A stretch of 64,000 bases of DNA from contig OX381704.1 of assembly GCA_947462335.1 (NCBI GenBank), positions 43,094,942 to 43,158,941 on the forward strand, written 5' to 3'. Below, one piece after another: positions 34,002 to 48,897 of the stretch. The stretch comes from Harmothoe impar (lineage: Eukaryota; Annelida; Polychaeta; Phyllodocida; Polynoidae). The position numbers and the translations under genes were made by a program. Position 1 is the stretch's first letter. Each line of letters starts with the position of its first letter. The notes below the pieces were generated by a model. The model did not search any database. It was not told the origin of the DNA and saw nothing but the letters and a program-made list of their open reading frames with translations.

Positions 34002-35181
34002 ATGGTCCACCAACACCCGTACCTCCCTGAGGACCTGTCCCTCCCCCACTACGTCCCCAATGACAGGTCCCTCCCTGAGATCTTGGGCGGCTTCTTCACC
34101 TTCGTGGGCGTGGTACTGGTGGCTACCTGGGTGCACGCGGGCCGCCTCCCGCACATGGAGGGGTCGGTGGGAGGACGCCTTAAGATGTGCTGGTTCATGG
34201 CTTGTGGCCTCATCCACTGCGTCCTAGAGGGCTACTTCTCAGTATTCCACAGCTCCTTCCCCGCCAAACAAGACTTCCTAGCCCAGATATGTAAGTAGGC
34301 TTTTACTTAAGAGATGATATGTTTTCTATTTTGCATGAATTACTGCTTTTTCACTGAAATATCTGTATTAAATTATGTTAATTTTTCCCTGCAAAATCGT
34401 ACGGTTTCTTGCATAGTTGAATCCGGTCTTATTTCACAATGTTATAGACTAAAAGCTGATTTTTCCCGAGCGCTTTCATCATTTTAAAATAATTCTCATG
34501 ATGTCCCAGTTATGACCGTTGCTGTTCTGTTTAATAAAATACCATTCGCTGTTTTCAGGGAAAGAATATAGCAAAGGTGACAGCCGATATGCTAGGTACG
34601 ATGAATCATTAATAATAATTGTAATGAATTTGGTTCAGTATAATGATTTAAGTTTCACGCAAAGTAGACCTATCATGAGGAAATGAAGAATATAAAACAA
34701 GGAAAACTCCAATTAATTGTACTATGAATCAATCAGAACTTGAAAAGTAGGGAGTATATGCCTATCAATAGAAATATCAAAATATAGCCTATTAAATTAA
34801 TCTATAAATTTTGTGTCATCTATTACCATTTACAGTGCTGATACATTCACGGTGTGCATGGAGAGCATCACGGCGTTTGTGGACGGGCCACTGTCCTTCC
34901 TGGCCGTGTACGCCTTTACCGCCAACACCCCGTACCGCTACCTGGTCCAGCTCATCCTCTCCCTGTGTCAGCTCTACGGAGACGTCCTCTACTTCAGTAC
35001 AGAGGCCATGGAGGGATTCTCTCATGGACCCTATAATCATCCACTCTACTTCTGGTTTTATTTCGTCTTCATGAACGCTATATGGATCGTTGTTCCGACG
35101 TTGTGTATTATCGAGGCTGTGAAGAAGCTCACTTGTGCACAGGCAGTGGCCGATAGGACATCACCCAAGAAGGTGCAATGA
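34002..35181 (+). CDS. EBP: 3-beta-hydroxysteroid delta8,delta7-isomerase (emopamil-binding protein)
   Basis: Coding exons 34002-34290, 34559-34595 and 34836-35181 give 223 residues (human 230). The enzyme shifts the sterol B-ring double bond from C8 to C7 in the ER membrane during sterol synthesis. The whole EBP fold is present: N-terminal VPNDR, about four to five membrane segments, GLIHCVLEGYF (His72, Glu76), WKEYSKGDSRY, CMESITA (Glu and Thr) and HPLYFWFYFVFMNAIW (Asn and Trp). These match the residues important in the human enzyme. The start is chosen because it precedes the conserved HPYLP and follows an acceptor (AG at 33990-33991) in an untranslated leader of ten bases. Introns have GTAAGT and GTACGA donors. 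The last residues are KKVQ, not a canonical KKXX. Fully intact. Confidence 0.95.
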
Positions 35182-35695
35182 GATAACAATTGTTGTATAA
35201 TATCTCATTGTATTCACTTTTACATTGTTGTATACAAATTATTCATTGGTTGATTTTAGTCAACCTAGATTCCTCAGGTAATTTACGCGTGTAGGTCGAT
35301 GCATGCGTTATTAGCCAAGTTATATAATGTAATCTTACGGGTTGATTGACGACTTATCTCGATAGACGACACCGATGTGTGGGTATATATGTAGACATAA
35401 CCTTTTTTGTATCATAACAGACGTCCGTCCTTGATATTGATCATTTGCTAATCACCCGAACGTCATAACAGGAAGAATTCCCCGTAACGATTATGCCTAA
35501 GATATGATGCAAAACTATATTTCTATCGTCATCGTGTGCACACTGTAATACTCATGTTGTATTTTGTGTAAATTATTGTTTTAAAAAAAGAAGACGTTAT
35601 TTGTTTTAATTTCTACTTCAAACAGTATCTAAAACATTAGCATAGCCCGCCGCCCCCTTGTATGACACAACCACGCACACCGGAATTGCAATTAA

Positions 35696-35701
35696 AATAA
35701 A
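35696..35701 (+). terminator. EBP: EBP poly(A) signal AATAAA
   Basis: First clear AATAAA after the EBP stop, about 515 bases downstream, an ordinary 3' UTR length. Confidence 0.5.
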
Positions 35702-36714
35702 GAAAATGGGTTTGAAAAAGATACAAGTAGGCAATAGTATATAACAAGGTATTTTAATTCATATACTAGTACAAAGTTTCTTATGCTCAAAGAGACAATT
35801 GTTCTCACACCGTCCCGCGGTATGGCTATCTAGGAACATCTCTCAGCGTCGCTATACTGTAAGAACATGGGTTGTTCCTGCAACTTCCTGAATTATCACA
35901 TATTAACAGAAATTGAGATGTATGGATTGGATACACAGCAAATCATATCACACTTGTCAGCATTTTTGCAGGGACGTTTTCGATACAAAATATGAGAATA
36001 CTATGCAGGTTAATTGATACGGATTTGTATGACGTTGCTTTAGGGTCGAAATTATTATTTTCATATAATTATCAGTGTATATAGGAATTCGTATTTAGCG
36101 CTCTTGTGTAACGATTCAATACATGATAGAAACAAGGTGATCGGAGCTTCATACGATTAGAGCCTATATTTGAATAAGCAATACAATTCATTGAGACAGG
36201 TTGAGATAGCTGTTCAAACTGGAAACCTTTTTTGTATTGATAGCGATAACTCCACCGAACACTTGCTGACTCAAACACCAGTTGTAGTCCCTACATGCCC
36301 CTTAACAACTATACATCTTGGACAACAATCCTGGGTAACCTCATGATCAGAATACAATGGTCCTATTCCTGTATGAATCTGAAACATTATTTCTAAAAGA
36401 TTGAACCTAGTCTTTATGGAATTTGATAGTTGATTCTATCTGTAGGCATTGTTTGCTTGTGTACGAGACGCTACTCCCTGGTCGACAACAATTAGGGCAT
36501 TTTAAGATCTTGCTCAGTTGTCTGTATGAAATTAGCATTACATTTGATAGAGCAATGCATACAAAGGTAGGAAAGGTGGCATCTCTCAGTTAAATACAAT
36601 GCGGGATATTATCATAGAAATAGATCTATTCATGATACATGGCATGACATGATGTCAAATAGGACATTATTGACATGACATTGTTACGAAATAGAACCCC
36701 AATGTTAGAAACGC
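35702..36714. other. convergent intergenic region between EBP and the first DD3-3-like gene
   Basis: No coding exon seen. On the minus strand an ATTAAA (plus-strand TTTAAT at 35753-35758) could serve the DD3-3-like gene, whose stop is at 36715. If so, its 3' UTR would come within about 60 bases of the EBP poly(A) signal. Confidence 0.35.
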
Positions 36715-39700
36715 TCACACCTTTCCACGACAGGACCGCATGAATGCATTAACAGTGCCTGGCTGTTTCCTCGTGTAGATAACACCAGCACCCACCAGCA
36801 CACCCACCAGTATCATCACCCCGATAACAATCCCCACAATCATACCAACGTTACTCTGCGCCACGGCCACAAACACACCTCCCTCTTGGGCAGCAAATCT
36901 GGCCACGCCATTGTCCACCTTGACAGAGTCCACCTTGGTCCAGGTGGCGAAGTCGCTGGTGGTCTTGTAGATCTCGGCCCCACTGTTGTCGACACTCATG
37001 GCCACCTCAAAGGTCTTGTCCTTTGCGGCGAGCTGCTTCTCTGGTTTGATGACGGTGAAGAGGCTGGAGTAGGTCCCACCCACCTATAGAGGGTCACACA
37101 TAAGTTCGGTCAGGTCATGAGCTGTAGTACTTCAGTTTAATATCAAAACTAATGAAGGCTGTGGCGGCTACCGATTTGGGTTAGGGTAGATTCACCCGAA
37201 GACGGGCACACACCCTAAGTCGGACACTTTTAGGCCTGTATTATCATAACAATGCATATATTTATGTATGTGTATGCATAGGAAACTAAAATTTAAGTGT
37301 TCTGCTTGAAGATAAAAGCAAAACCAAGCAGTTATCATGTTATATGACTTATATTATGAGGACTATGGATGCATAAGCTGTCTATAAAAGACATATGCAA
37401 TTAGACATATATAGTCAGGATTCTATATTACAAAATACATAGCAATAACTACCACAAATGATTCTATGAAACCCTTTAAAAGAGGTGCTCTAATTTCACC
37501 TAAAGTCGAACACCAATATCCAATTGGTTTTCTTCATCCTACAGATAATGGAGCAATCAGATCTATGACTATAATACTTATATATTAAATATTACTTATC
37601 TTATCTGGCATTCTAGCATGAAAATATGAAAATGTGCTGATTATTTTGTAAAGTGAGAAAATATACTTTTCTGGTATAAGTAAGGTTCAAGGTAGTTAGG
37701 CACATAATATTATTTCCTATGGAAAGATCTTAAATATCTTTAATGACAATTGTACCCTAGGACTATTAGATCATGCCTGTCCAATCAATCGGGTGCCCTA
37801 CCCTTTATTTCCTTACAAAAACAAAAGAAAAAAAGTGTCCGACTTCAGGTGAAATCAGCCTTCCTGATCTTTAGTTTTTGAGTGATAATATTTAGGTGAA
37901 AAATACTTTAGACAGTCTAGTGTCTTACAGATTGAGAGTGGATGAATTTTATCCTCTTGTAAACAGACCAAATAGTGGCCGCTGGCCGAGGATCGCCGGT
38001 CCGTCGCGGCTTGACGCCTGACTGTAGAGCCCTTGTATTATACATAGGCCATGAAGTGTGAACACTCCCCTATCCATAGGTATGACATAACCAATTGTAA
38101 GTGAAATAGGGCCTTGTCTATACTCAATGGCAAAAGGGTTGCATTAGCAGTGACAACGAGCGTCCGAAAGTGGTGAATCTGCCCTACATACTTTACTATG
38201 CCATTGAACAGGGTGCATTGTGTATACAACAATTTTAATGTGTTAACGTTACTATCAAAGGTATACTCTTAAATATGTGTGCAGTAATGGTAAACATTAT
38301 ACTAACCGGGTTCTTTCTGCCTTTCTTGGTCATTTCCACCTCTGCCTCGTCCGTGGACCACTGTTGAACCTCCACCTTCTTCAACGCCGTGAAGGTCCCT
38401 TGGGGCACACTTACCATAACGTCTTTATCACTGAAGGACAGAACCGGAAGTTGGGATTTATGAGACGGGCCACATTAGTTAACAACTTTATGCTATTAGT
38501 TTTAAAATGCATCATGGGACTTTCATAAATACAAAAGGTAACCACCCCCCCCCCCCCCCCATGGTAGATATGTATACGACAGATAAAGAATAAACATAAT
38601 AATATCATGTGATAAAAATAGATACATACAATTAGACTATGTTATCGATGCAAGCTTCCTAGGTCCATGGATAACTGTCCTCAAGACATATTGTGGATAT
38701 GTATGCTAATAGGAGGGAGCCTTACCATAGTCAATGTATAGACAGATATGTTCCTTGGTTATCATGCAATAAAAGTCAACCTGATACAGTATTATAAAAG
38801 AAAAATCACAGAACAGCAACTTATAAGAATAGAATTGATATCATATTTGATTTCGTAGAGTCCAGCTGAGTTTGAGAAAACCCTTGGAATATGGGTAGGT
38901 CTACTTAATTATTCAGAAACTGAAGGGATTGGGTAGAATGGGATATATGCTAGGACTATATAAATAGCAAACAGATGACTGGCTATCTGATATCAGTAAA
39001 CCTTTACCTTTTTTGTTTAGTATAAGCACTGGTTAATGAGATGAAACATAGTATACTGAGGGTTAGTGCTTTCATAAAGTAAACCCTGGCATTTCAAATG
39101 ACACTGCCACTTCGCTATAGGTTATTACTTTATATATGGATGTGTAGCTGGTCTTGAAAGCTATATCGGTATAACCAAGAGACAACCTCTACAAGAAACA
39201 ATTATGCAACCGCATTGGAACCTGAGCTCTAGCTGAGTGTGCCGTAGAATTGTCTAAGGAGACCCTTTATAAACATGCAGAAAGTGAACGTTCTATATAT
39301 CTGAGGTAGTATGGCAGCTTTAAGCAAACCAGCCCTTCTCATATATGGCATGGAGAGGGCACATGACCATCCCCACTAGAGACATCTAGTGGTTGAGAGT
39401 CACGTTCCAGGATATAACTGTATGTATAACACATGAACCCATTGGTAACGACTTAAAGTCGGTAACATATACCCGGTACAATACCATAGTGAACACTGTC
39501 GGTATACATATAGAGTTGAATAAACTTGTTATAGAAAACCTTTTTAAGTTTTACCGTGTGACATAATTAACCACAACAAAGATTTACATGACGGTATACA
39601 TAATGACCTGTTACACATGTATACATAACTGCATAACCATAAAAATCAAGAATACAACAGTTCTGATTGAGCTTTACAATCGTTAGAACACACATCTACA

Positions 39701-42700
39701 TGTATGCCTAATGCCTGTAAGCAAAAGCCCTTCAACTATCATACTTTCACTATAGAAACACTTACCCCATTGTTGAGGTGAGGTTGCCACCATTCCACCC
39801 AATGGCTGAGTAGGCTGTTTTACTGTTCTGACAGATGATGCGGCCCTTCTGACTCCGGTTGGAGAAGTTGTTGTTCCGGGTACACATGTAGTGGTAAATA
39901 CCATTAGACGTCACCTTACGGGGCCCCAGGTCGAAGTACGTCCCTGCGTCATCCAGCTCCGACATCTCTCCTCGAAATTGTTCTAAATTGGATGAACGTA
40001 TACAGAAAATGGTTATGGCCAATGCTAAATGGGAGACAGTAAACTTGTATTATTCATGTAGGCTAGATATTGAGAAATGTAGGTACCTGAATGTAAATCA
40101 ATGGATGCCAGAATGAAAGACACCAAGTTCAATAAAGTACAGGACTTTTAGGTGAATTATAGGCCAAAGCGGGAACAAAATAATGCAAAGCTGAAAATTT
40201 CAGGAATGGCTTGGCTTTATATTAGGTTTGACCTCTCAAAAGTCCTGGAGTGTCCTGTGTGTGCTTCCATTAAAAAACGGGGGTAATCCAATATGGCCGC
40301 CAAATAATCAGAATCCCATCTCCCATGACAATATATCTATGGCCCACATCACTTTAAGGCCTTCATATTGGAGGGTGGAGGGGGGGGGGGGGGTATGTGC
40401 ATAGGCCCCTATTGGTGTTTCCAATTCAATAGACTTTGCTCCACATTGAAAGATAATTATCATGGTTTCAGTAAGGCTTAAAGCCTATGACACTTCCATT
40501 TAATGCCCTTTTGGAGAAAATCCCCAGAAAATCTTATTTCGGGACTGCTGGAGTGGTCATAATCTTTAGGAATGGATGTGCAAAATTATATTATTTGAGC
40601 CTGAGAGTGTGTAGGGGGCGGGGGGTGACTAATACATTATGCATTTACCCTGTGCAACAATCCACCAACCCCCAAGATTGGAAGGTTATTAATTGTTAAA
40701 TAATGGCCACTACCCCTGGATAGCATGACTGACACAATGTCGGCAATAAAAGTCAGGCTCCCTGGTCTACCTACGTGACGTTAACAGTGCCAGGTCCATA
40801 AGGTCCTGTTGTGAAAGGCCTAGGAAGGTGGTGTTGGTGACGGTTTCTGGGTAGGAGCGCCCCCAGTGGCCGAACTTGGTGCCTGGCGCAGTGTCGCCCC
40901 CTGGTGTGCCCTCGTGGTAGCTCTGCAGACGCTGCAGGATGACGTTGGAGCGGTCCGTGCCGGCACGTCCCTGCCCGTCATTGTTATGTGGGTTACTGTT
41001 TGACCCTGTCCATCTGTAGGTGGGAACAAGGATATGGTCTGTATAGAGCATCTCATGTAAAACTATGTATTAGTCATGATATCTCGATATCTATATCCGT
41101 ATGACAAGGGGTTACATTTCATTCCTTTAATACACTGGAGTAAGTAGGGACCACGGGTTCGTGTTAATAGATATATCATCAACAGGCACAGGCTACTTAC
41201 ATGCCTATATAACCGTTATCAGAAATACAAATACTAATCATAGATGGTTGTTCAAGTATTAAATTATTTTTAAGTGCCTGGGGAAATGCCCCAACTCAAT
41301 ATACTACTTAGTAACGATTGCTGACCCCGCGTCAAGCGCCTTCAACGCATTGCCTATAAACCTTCACTCACACTTAAGCTTCAACCTCTGACTTAATATG
41401 GACTTACTGGAAGTGTACATGCTCGTTGTTACCCATTTTGAGTGTGTTGGGTACAAAGTCGTACTCTACCCCCGGGTAGACCTGCACGATGTTGCCGCGC
41501 TTACCGCGCACGTTCACGTTGTGTATGGTGGTGGATCTCAGGGACCTCGGCCGGGCCCGGATGGCGAATGTATGGGACCTGGCATGGGAGCACATGTGTC
41601 AATATTGTATACTTATAACATTGTTTTTATACATCTTTAAAAGCACTGTAACGCCCAATAACATATAATACTATACTTATAATCTATGATTGGGTTCTTC
41701 TATATAATATGGATACTACATATACCGGTACGCTTTCTGTAGTGCTAGGTAAAACAATAACTTTAATTCTATAGGCATCTATAATTATAATGAAAGCAAT
41801 TTAGTTAACTTGCATTAAACACAATTGCACACCTGTCTTGGAATGTGCGTCCATACTGGGCAGTGTTTAATGCTAGTCTGAACTTGAGCTGTGGCAGGCC
41901 GGAGAAGACCTGCACCTGGGGATTGTTAATGAGGCGGTACCCGCGCCCCTCCGACTCCTTCCGGGACGGGAACCCGTACTTAGGGGACAGGTCCAGCCGT
42001 GTATCCCGGTTCCGGTCGTTGTGTGTGGCATTAACACTGTCCCAGGCCTCATAGTCTGCTGTGGAGACGTTGTATCTGGAAGAGGTTATCAATGTATTGG
42101 ATGTATAGTGGTTTTTTTTAGCGTGGAGTGAGTATAAAGCTACCCAATATGTTGATGCTAGGACATTGTTATATTCCTCATTGCTCTTGTTTAACTTGAA
42201 TATGACATCGTGTTTACGAATCTTCGAATTCATTCGAATTATTATAGATCATTTGCATTATCCCCAGTGGTCTAGTCGCTTTGTCTAGTCCCTTTAATGG
42301 TGTGGCTGTACTCTACAAGTGTAATTGCATTTCCATTTAAAGTTGCGCTGCTCATGAATACACCATATACATGCATCATATTCCAATATAGAAATGCGCC
42401 ACTCACCTCATGCGGAGCACACACCTCTCGTGTGGCAGGTTGGGGATGGTCCAGTTGAAGGTGTTGGTGTATCCTCCAGGGCCGTTACCCAGGTGGTTAT
42501 CCCTGCTGAACTCCGTCTCCCGACACACGGGAGCCGGCACCCCTAGGGCTGGGTACTTGACCCACTCGGCCCGTGTACCGTTAGGGTTATTGGCGGGGAA
42601 AGTGTATGCCTGTAATGATAAAGGCATATATCATACGATTATGTTATAATAGTATTCAATTTGATGATTAACCCTTAATGGGCAGCATAGCCAGGCGGTG

Positions 42701-45700
42701 AGTATCTATCCGGTGCTCCATTCATGCATCATCCCCTTCCTGTAAGGATGATACACTCCCAAGGGATCGGCATGATGCACCAATGTGATGAGGTGAGTTG
42801 TCGGTGCTGCATTGGTGCGTCATGGCTGTCATTGAGCAGACAATTACCAACGGGCATCATGTATTTATTTTTTTGAAATACAAGATTTCCTATGCATTAG
42901 CACTGAAGAGCCGTAATCAATGTCCCCACTGAATACAATGTGGTCGTATTCAATGGGCTAAGAAAAAGTAGTTTTTCTTTCATTAAATGTTTTCAAATAA
43001 ACAGATAAATGCAAATGCCAACTAGATTGATACCTCTCTGATGTATTTCACTAGTGGGGGCTGAGGTGCATCACACTCAGCCTCCGGCTTCGTGGGATAC
43101 TGCCCCAGCACCCACTCATGAAATACGACAGCTCTGGACGGTATCAATGGGCGTTGGCATTTGTCAATGTATGTTGTCTTCACCCGAGGAAATACAGTTG
43201 TATTGGTGCGAATCTAGTCACTCAAATGACCATTGTTTCCACACATACAATTTTATTCTTTTTTTCACCTGAATTACTGACATTTACATGTACTTATTAC
43301 AGCGACTAACGAGCGTAACATGATACCCTTTAGATTCCCAGGTTTAAAAAAATCAAAAGTTAAATGATTATGATGACTGACCTCACATTCTTCCTTGTTG
43401 TTGGGGAGCTCTATTTTCCCCAGGTTAAGCATGGTCATGTCCCTGGGCAGGAGGCAGACCCAGCGGTCCTTAACGTTGTGGCTCTCCGCCTGGTAGTATG
43501 GGCACCGGGTAGGGTCGTTGGTCATCACAGCGATGTCCTGGCAATACCAAGGGGGGCGAAATTAAAGGGACATTCTCACCACTCGCACTTAACCACATAG
43601 TAGACTAGAACAGTACTAGAATTGTGAGTGGGATCCGCTTGGTGATTGTGCCACTTTAAGTTTGGTGATTATTTTATTTCACAAAGACTTCTAATATTTA
43701 TAATGCGGACTTTACAATGAATACCAAAACGATCACATTCAAGGGAAAAAAGATACATGAAGATGAAATTCCACTTTATTGAAACATAATTATAAAGTAT
43801 ATGACAATCTTACCCGCCACGGGGTGGGGTGCCAGTAGGGGTAGTAGTCACGTTCCTCCGGGCACTCATACCCCCGCCGGTTACCGTTAGGGTTCTGACG
43901 GGTGTATTTGGCAGTTTTTCCTTTCCGACGCTGTAATAAATTACCAGAACATTGAACACATACATACGCTTCTTGTCAGTGACGCACATTGCATCGGATT
44001 ATCAGGGTGATACAATGTGACATAAAAAAGCTATCATTAGAACGAGAGGATTAGCCCTCCCCTGGTATGCTTATACTAAGTAGCGACATGCGGGAATACT
44101 GTAAGCACTGCCGGGGAGTATGGGATTACTCCGAATTATAACAGCTGAATCCTTTATGAACACACTGGGGTGAACACAAATGAAAATAAAACGTAAATAG
44201 CGCTAATAAGTATGGCTTATCCTAAATATGGTTATTTCAGGTGCGCTACAAAAGAAAATAATCGGAAGCGTTAACGGTTTCATGATTTATAATTGATAAG
44301 GATACAGAAGTCATATTACCCGGTACTCTTACCTGGTTGATAAGGTAAAGGTTCTCGTTCTGTTTGCGGATCTTACAGTGCATGTAGTAGTCATAGTTCT
44401 CGTGCATGCCGTACCGTGTGTCAGAGTTACAGTCGTAGTTCTCACACTCCATGTAGTTCTCTGGGATCGTCCTGAGGCAAAGGACATGTTGGAAATTAGC
44501 AATGGCCACACACCCATTGTAAAGAATCTAACAACCTTTATGTGTTCTCTCTATCTATGCATACCAAATCACTATTTCCATTTCATTCACTTTTATTCTA
44601 TGCATTGATATGCATGCATCATATTTTCTTATGATATTATGTTGACCAAGAAAATCTATAGTTAGTTGCTGATACATGTAGCATTATTGGCATTGGATAT
44701 TGATTCATTTGAAAACGTGTGATTGATTAATGAGTTATTATAAGATGCTGTACTCACGTGGTGGTGGATCCGTCCCTGACCTGGTCCCCACACATGTACT
44801 GGAGGATGAGCTCACAGTGGTTGTTGGGGCCGCCACACGAGTGCTGGTTGGTCCTACCATCATTATACAATGAATTTCTATGTACATGCTGATGTCAATA
44901 GAGATTACTTTCAGTTCACAATTCCTTATGCCAATAAAAAGAGGTTTGTTTCAGGTCACCTGGCCAACCCCATGACAACAGGGCCGACCCTGCTTTCTTT
45001 AATGCAATTTTGAAGACATTTCTGTATTTTTGCCCTTTTTCGGTCAATTTTAGGGTTTTCGGAGAGGCTGGCTAGTACTTTCATGTTAATTTTTTTTAAT
45101 CCGACCTACCGACCCTCCATTTTCTTGCTATGTTACCTGACACAAACCTTTTTTTGGCCTTATTACCACAAACACGTGTACTCATGTTACAATAAAAACG
45201 TCATGACATATAAGGCTTGGCTAGTGGTGTATACAAGAAAGGGAACACCTTTAGGAAATAGGATATCAAGGTCACGATGAGCAGCTCACACGATGCAGTT
45301 TACGGTCAGGAAGGTTATTACGCCAAGTATCACATCCTATTGAGATCAGACCGGGTCAATATGCCACTCCCGAGGTCACGCCGCAATATCCTACTCATGT
45401 ATACATGTAATTGTATACTAGTATAGAAACTGTAGACACAATTAATTATGAAGCGACTCAGAAGATGAAGTAGAACAGGAAATTATGTAGGAGTAGCCTT
45501 ATTGTTATGAACTTGGTAAACCTACCATTCTATTTGGAGTTTGGACCCCTCATAATAGTAGAGACTTCCTACATTATAACCTCCGCGGTTATTGTTCTGT
45601 GAGTCAAATAACCTGTAAAAGTAAAGGCATGTATACTACACCATACATATGTCTATTGGTCTGCAATTATTTACATCAGTAAATATATCCTTTATTGTAC

Positions 45701-47556
45701 TATATACCAACACAGGACTGGATTTAATTGCACCATATGTGACCCACACATCACATGATTGTTGGGAACATTTATAGCCGATCAATTAGGGACATCTGGG
45801 TTACCACAATAAACGTGAACATGTCTCCCATGATATACTAGAGCAAAAATATCACAGTACCATCTACATCCCATACTTTTGATGCAACGTTCATTATGAC
45901 GTAACCAATTTTGGAATATTGTCCACTTCACGTCCCGATCGCCAGCCCCAGCCCCACCCATTGGGTCACTATTCCCTAAACAAATGCATGACCCAGTTAC
46001 AATTAATGCCGGTCACCACAAAACCCATAGCACCCGCGCCCTAGCCGGTGGCGTCTTTTGTAATTGTTCCCTTGTACAGAGGTGCAGTATTTGCCACACA
46101 ATTTCACGATCAACATGTGGCAGATGCCGGGGCAGATGCATTGTATAAACTAAATGAAGCTCTCCGACGGAGTCTCCCATTCTTAGATATGGCAAACATA
46201 ACAGTTTTAGGGTTTATCTTATTGTGGGGGATATTTGCTGTAGCACATGGCCAATGCATAAATTACCCTGTTATATGGGAGGCGGAAAAACGACTCCCAA
46301 TTCACTACTGACGTCGCCACAAACATGTGCACTTATATTATAAAGAAAAACTAATTTTTCTTCATAAAAGGAGTCTCTATGAAGTCACCATTAGAATAAT
46401 ACATCCCATAACATATTGCTATAAGAATAAATTATAGCCCACATGCACATGACCAAGAAAATGTCCACGTTCGTTTAACATGATAAAGACCTACCTATTT
46501 GCATTGTTTCTTGCGCGTCCATTTTCATCTAATCGATTATTGCTACCCCTGAAAAGAATGAATGGTGGGACATGTATAGTGTATGCCTACAGTTGGGACT
46601 AATAATTAATAACGGCCATCGACACAACACAAGTATACATCAACGATATAGTAAACATGCTCGCTATGCCCAATCACATCCAAATGTAGCCTACAATCGA
46701 TCGTGCAACATTATCATAAAATATTGTAAGATTGTAAGGTTTTTATTCATTCAATGTTGACACTGCGATTCTCATGAGATAAAAAAAAGTCTCATCTATA
46801 AACAGTAACTGAAATATAATGATCATGATAATCAATATACAGAAAATTATACTGGAGACATAAAGAAACATTAGGTCACATTTCAAATAAATAAGAGTAT
46901 GCAGTCAGAGTGTTGGTGAACACTTTTGTAATTGTCTGTTATCATTTACACGAGACAGTGCTTGATGAAAGACATGCAGACATAATTATTAGCTAATACA
47001 TATGATAAGCGTATGAATGATTTGTCATAATACAAGTAGGAGATTTATTGCCATGAAACATTATCCATACCATGACGCTAGTCCGACTTTAGTATGGCTG
47101 CATTTGTATCGTCATTGCCAAGTTGCCACGGAGTAACCCCCCTCTTAATGGGTACCAATCCATCCCAAGAGGCCACCCCCACATGCTATATTTGGTTTCC
47201 CCCTACAACCTTGTGGCGGCATTGTGATACGGATACATCCATTCTGATATACCTAGGAGGTAAATTATATAGTACCCAATAAACATGTAGATAATATACA
47301 ACTCTTGTTGTCGTGCTTGCACATACAGAAACCTTGCACCTATCTAGTGGCTGACTGTAGTCCTCCATATAGGTGTAATATACTTATGCTTTACCTGTGA
47401 ACAGGTGTAGGTGTATAGACCTGCTACATTGTATTAAGTGTGGCAGGTGTTGTATCAGCTTTAATAACAGTAAGGTGCTTACCTGGGGTTGTGCAGGTAG
47501 AGGTCAGCCTGTGCCGACAGGATACATGCTAACACACACAGCTGTACCCTCATCAT
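36715..47556 (-). CDS. DD3-3-like type I membrane protein, complete, 15 exons
   Basis: Exons in transcript order: 47556-47483, 46548-46495, 45612-45526, 44853-44758, 44471-44333, 43930-43814, 43537-43382, 43114-43034, 42609-42407, 42075-41833, 41578-41408, 41013-40775, 39982-39766, 38430-38307, 37083-36715; all phases agree, 789 residues. The family takes its name from Dictyostelium DD3-3; molecular role unknown to me. It has a signal peptide (about residues 1-17), then [40 protein letters not shown], cysteine-rich ectodomain, [18 protein letters not shown], and one membrane helix at about 746-771 with a short basic tail. The exon 12 donor at 40774 was preferred over one four bases later because only it keeps frame with the exon 13 acceptor (TTTAG at 39983-39987). 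The exon 8 acceptor has a weak pyrimidine tract. Confidence 0.85.
43562..43660. mobile_element. 100-bp MITE, copy 2
   Basis: Second copy of the element at 16756-16855, in the same orientation, inside an intron of the first DD3-3-like gene. Confidence 0.55.
44931..45160. mobile_element. MITE with GGTTTGTTTCAGGT-type TIRs, copy 2
   Basis: Same family as 30874-31117, in an intron of the first DD3-3-like gene. It shares the segment GCTGGCTAGTACTTTCATGT (in reverse) with copy 1. Confidence 0.55.
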
Positions 47557-48897
47557 GTCCCGTCTCTGATCTCTGTCCGTCTAACAGTAACACCACCTCC
47601 TTCTCCTACACCACTCCCCGCCGTGTTGTGGTCCCCACAAGCTGGTGTATAATGGGAATCATGCGTCATGGCACACCGACCCAGTTACATATCAACATAA
47701 CCACTGTGAGTCACCTGCAGCAGTCACGCCTCAATAAATACACCATTTCTCTCTCCATATAGCTTGCCATTCATTAGACGAAATTAGGCGTGAGGGGAGA
47801 CATATATGTGGAAGTATTTCCTTAAAATTCGGAATACATCTGGCTGTTTTTAGACATTGAATTCATGTTAATATATATACCACTGCCTGCTTGGAGATTG
47901 TAGATCCTGACTGGTGTCTGTGTGTGGAGAGTGTAGCTCGTTGATCACGTGGGTTTGTAGGTGGGATCCCCAGGATTTATCAACACGCAGGGATCGTGGT
48001 CGGCCAGAGAGACCGAGTCTCTGTCAGATCATTCTGCTGCTGATCTACTGTGTTTAAAGCAAGTAAGTACAGTTTGGGGTTTATTAAGATAGTACTTTGA
48101 GAGATGAAGAGGACACATGGCAGGTGTGGGTGTTTGGTATGGGTTCATGGATCACTGCTGTAGCAGACCATGGAGATCTATTAGCAGAGTAGTGGGTTTA
48201 ACCTTACATAGACTGTGAAAGGGAGGTGAGGGGGGTTACAATGCAATAACATTTCAAGTATTCTATGTCATGTTTTACCACTATCTGATATATTCATGTT
48301 CATGGCACTGAATACCTACTAAACTCCTATGTATAATTATAGGGTTAGGCAATATAGAAAGACCATAATATCATTACATAGACCATGGCGATGTTCATAT
48401 ATACAGCTTTGCGACTTCTGAAGCAACATTATATGCCTCATCTATCTTACATGTTGTTCTGTCCACACTTTACCACCCATATGTCTACCAATTTTCTATA
48501 TACTGTACTAGAAAAGTATATAAATGAGTATTGTATTCATTACACTGAACCTCTAAAATACCACTTTACCTACATGCAGAGCTACAATAAGCAGTTATAC
48601 ATATGTATCCAGAGACAGAGGCGTGGCAACTTTTGGCCATCCCCCAGAAAGGTCAAATCTTAAAGATCAAGAGAAAAGGGATAGCAATAGTTAGAAACCC
48701 CCATTCTCAAAACTTAGAACTCCTTTGTCCTCCCTGATTTGAAGCCGCCTGCCACGTCCCATCTTATGTCCAGGTAGAGTCCAGTTTTCATCAGACAGAA
48801 TGAACACGTGTTGAATATATCCAGCCCCCAAGTGGTCTTGATTATTTAACATAAGAGATGATCGACTATACATCAAGGTATCTATGTTCACTACAGG
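47557..48897. promoter_or_regulatory. head-to-head intergenic region of the two DD3-3-like genes
   Basis: 1.34 kb separates the two divergent start codons. For the plus-strand gene there is a TATATATA at about 47869, a perfect E-box CACGTG (47946-47951) and a probable non-coding first exon ending at a GTAAGT donor (48063). That donor would splice to the acceptor TACAG (48892-48896), one base before the ATG. For the minus-strand gene the leader just upstream of 47556 looks continuous. Shared control is inference from arrangement. A degenerate CAGAGGCGTGGC-type element lies at about 48618-48762. Confidence 0.5.

Noticed and set aside
40771..40774. Alternative donor for exon 12 of the first DD3-3-like gene (AG/GTAGAC)
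   Set aside because: It breaks frame with every acceptor near exon 13. The donor four bases earlier (C/GTAGGT) keeps the conserved protein open.
46048..46311. 87-codon ORF with a hydrophobic stretch in intron 2 of the first DD3-3-like gene
   Set aside because: No recognisable family and no splice or promoter support. Opposite strands are equally open.
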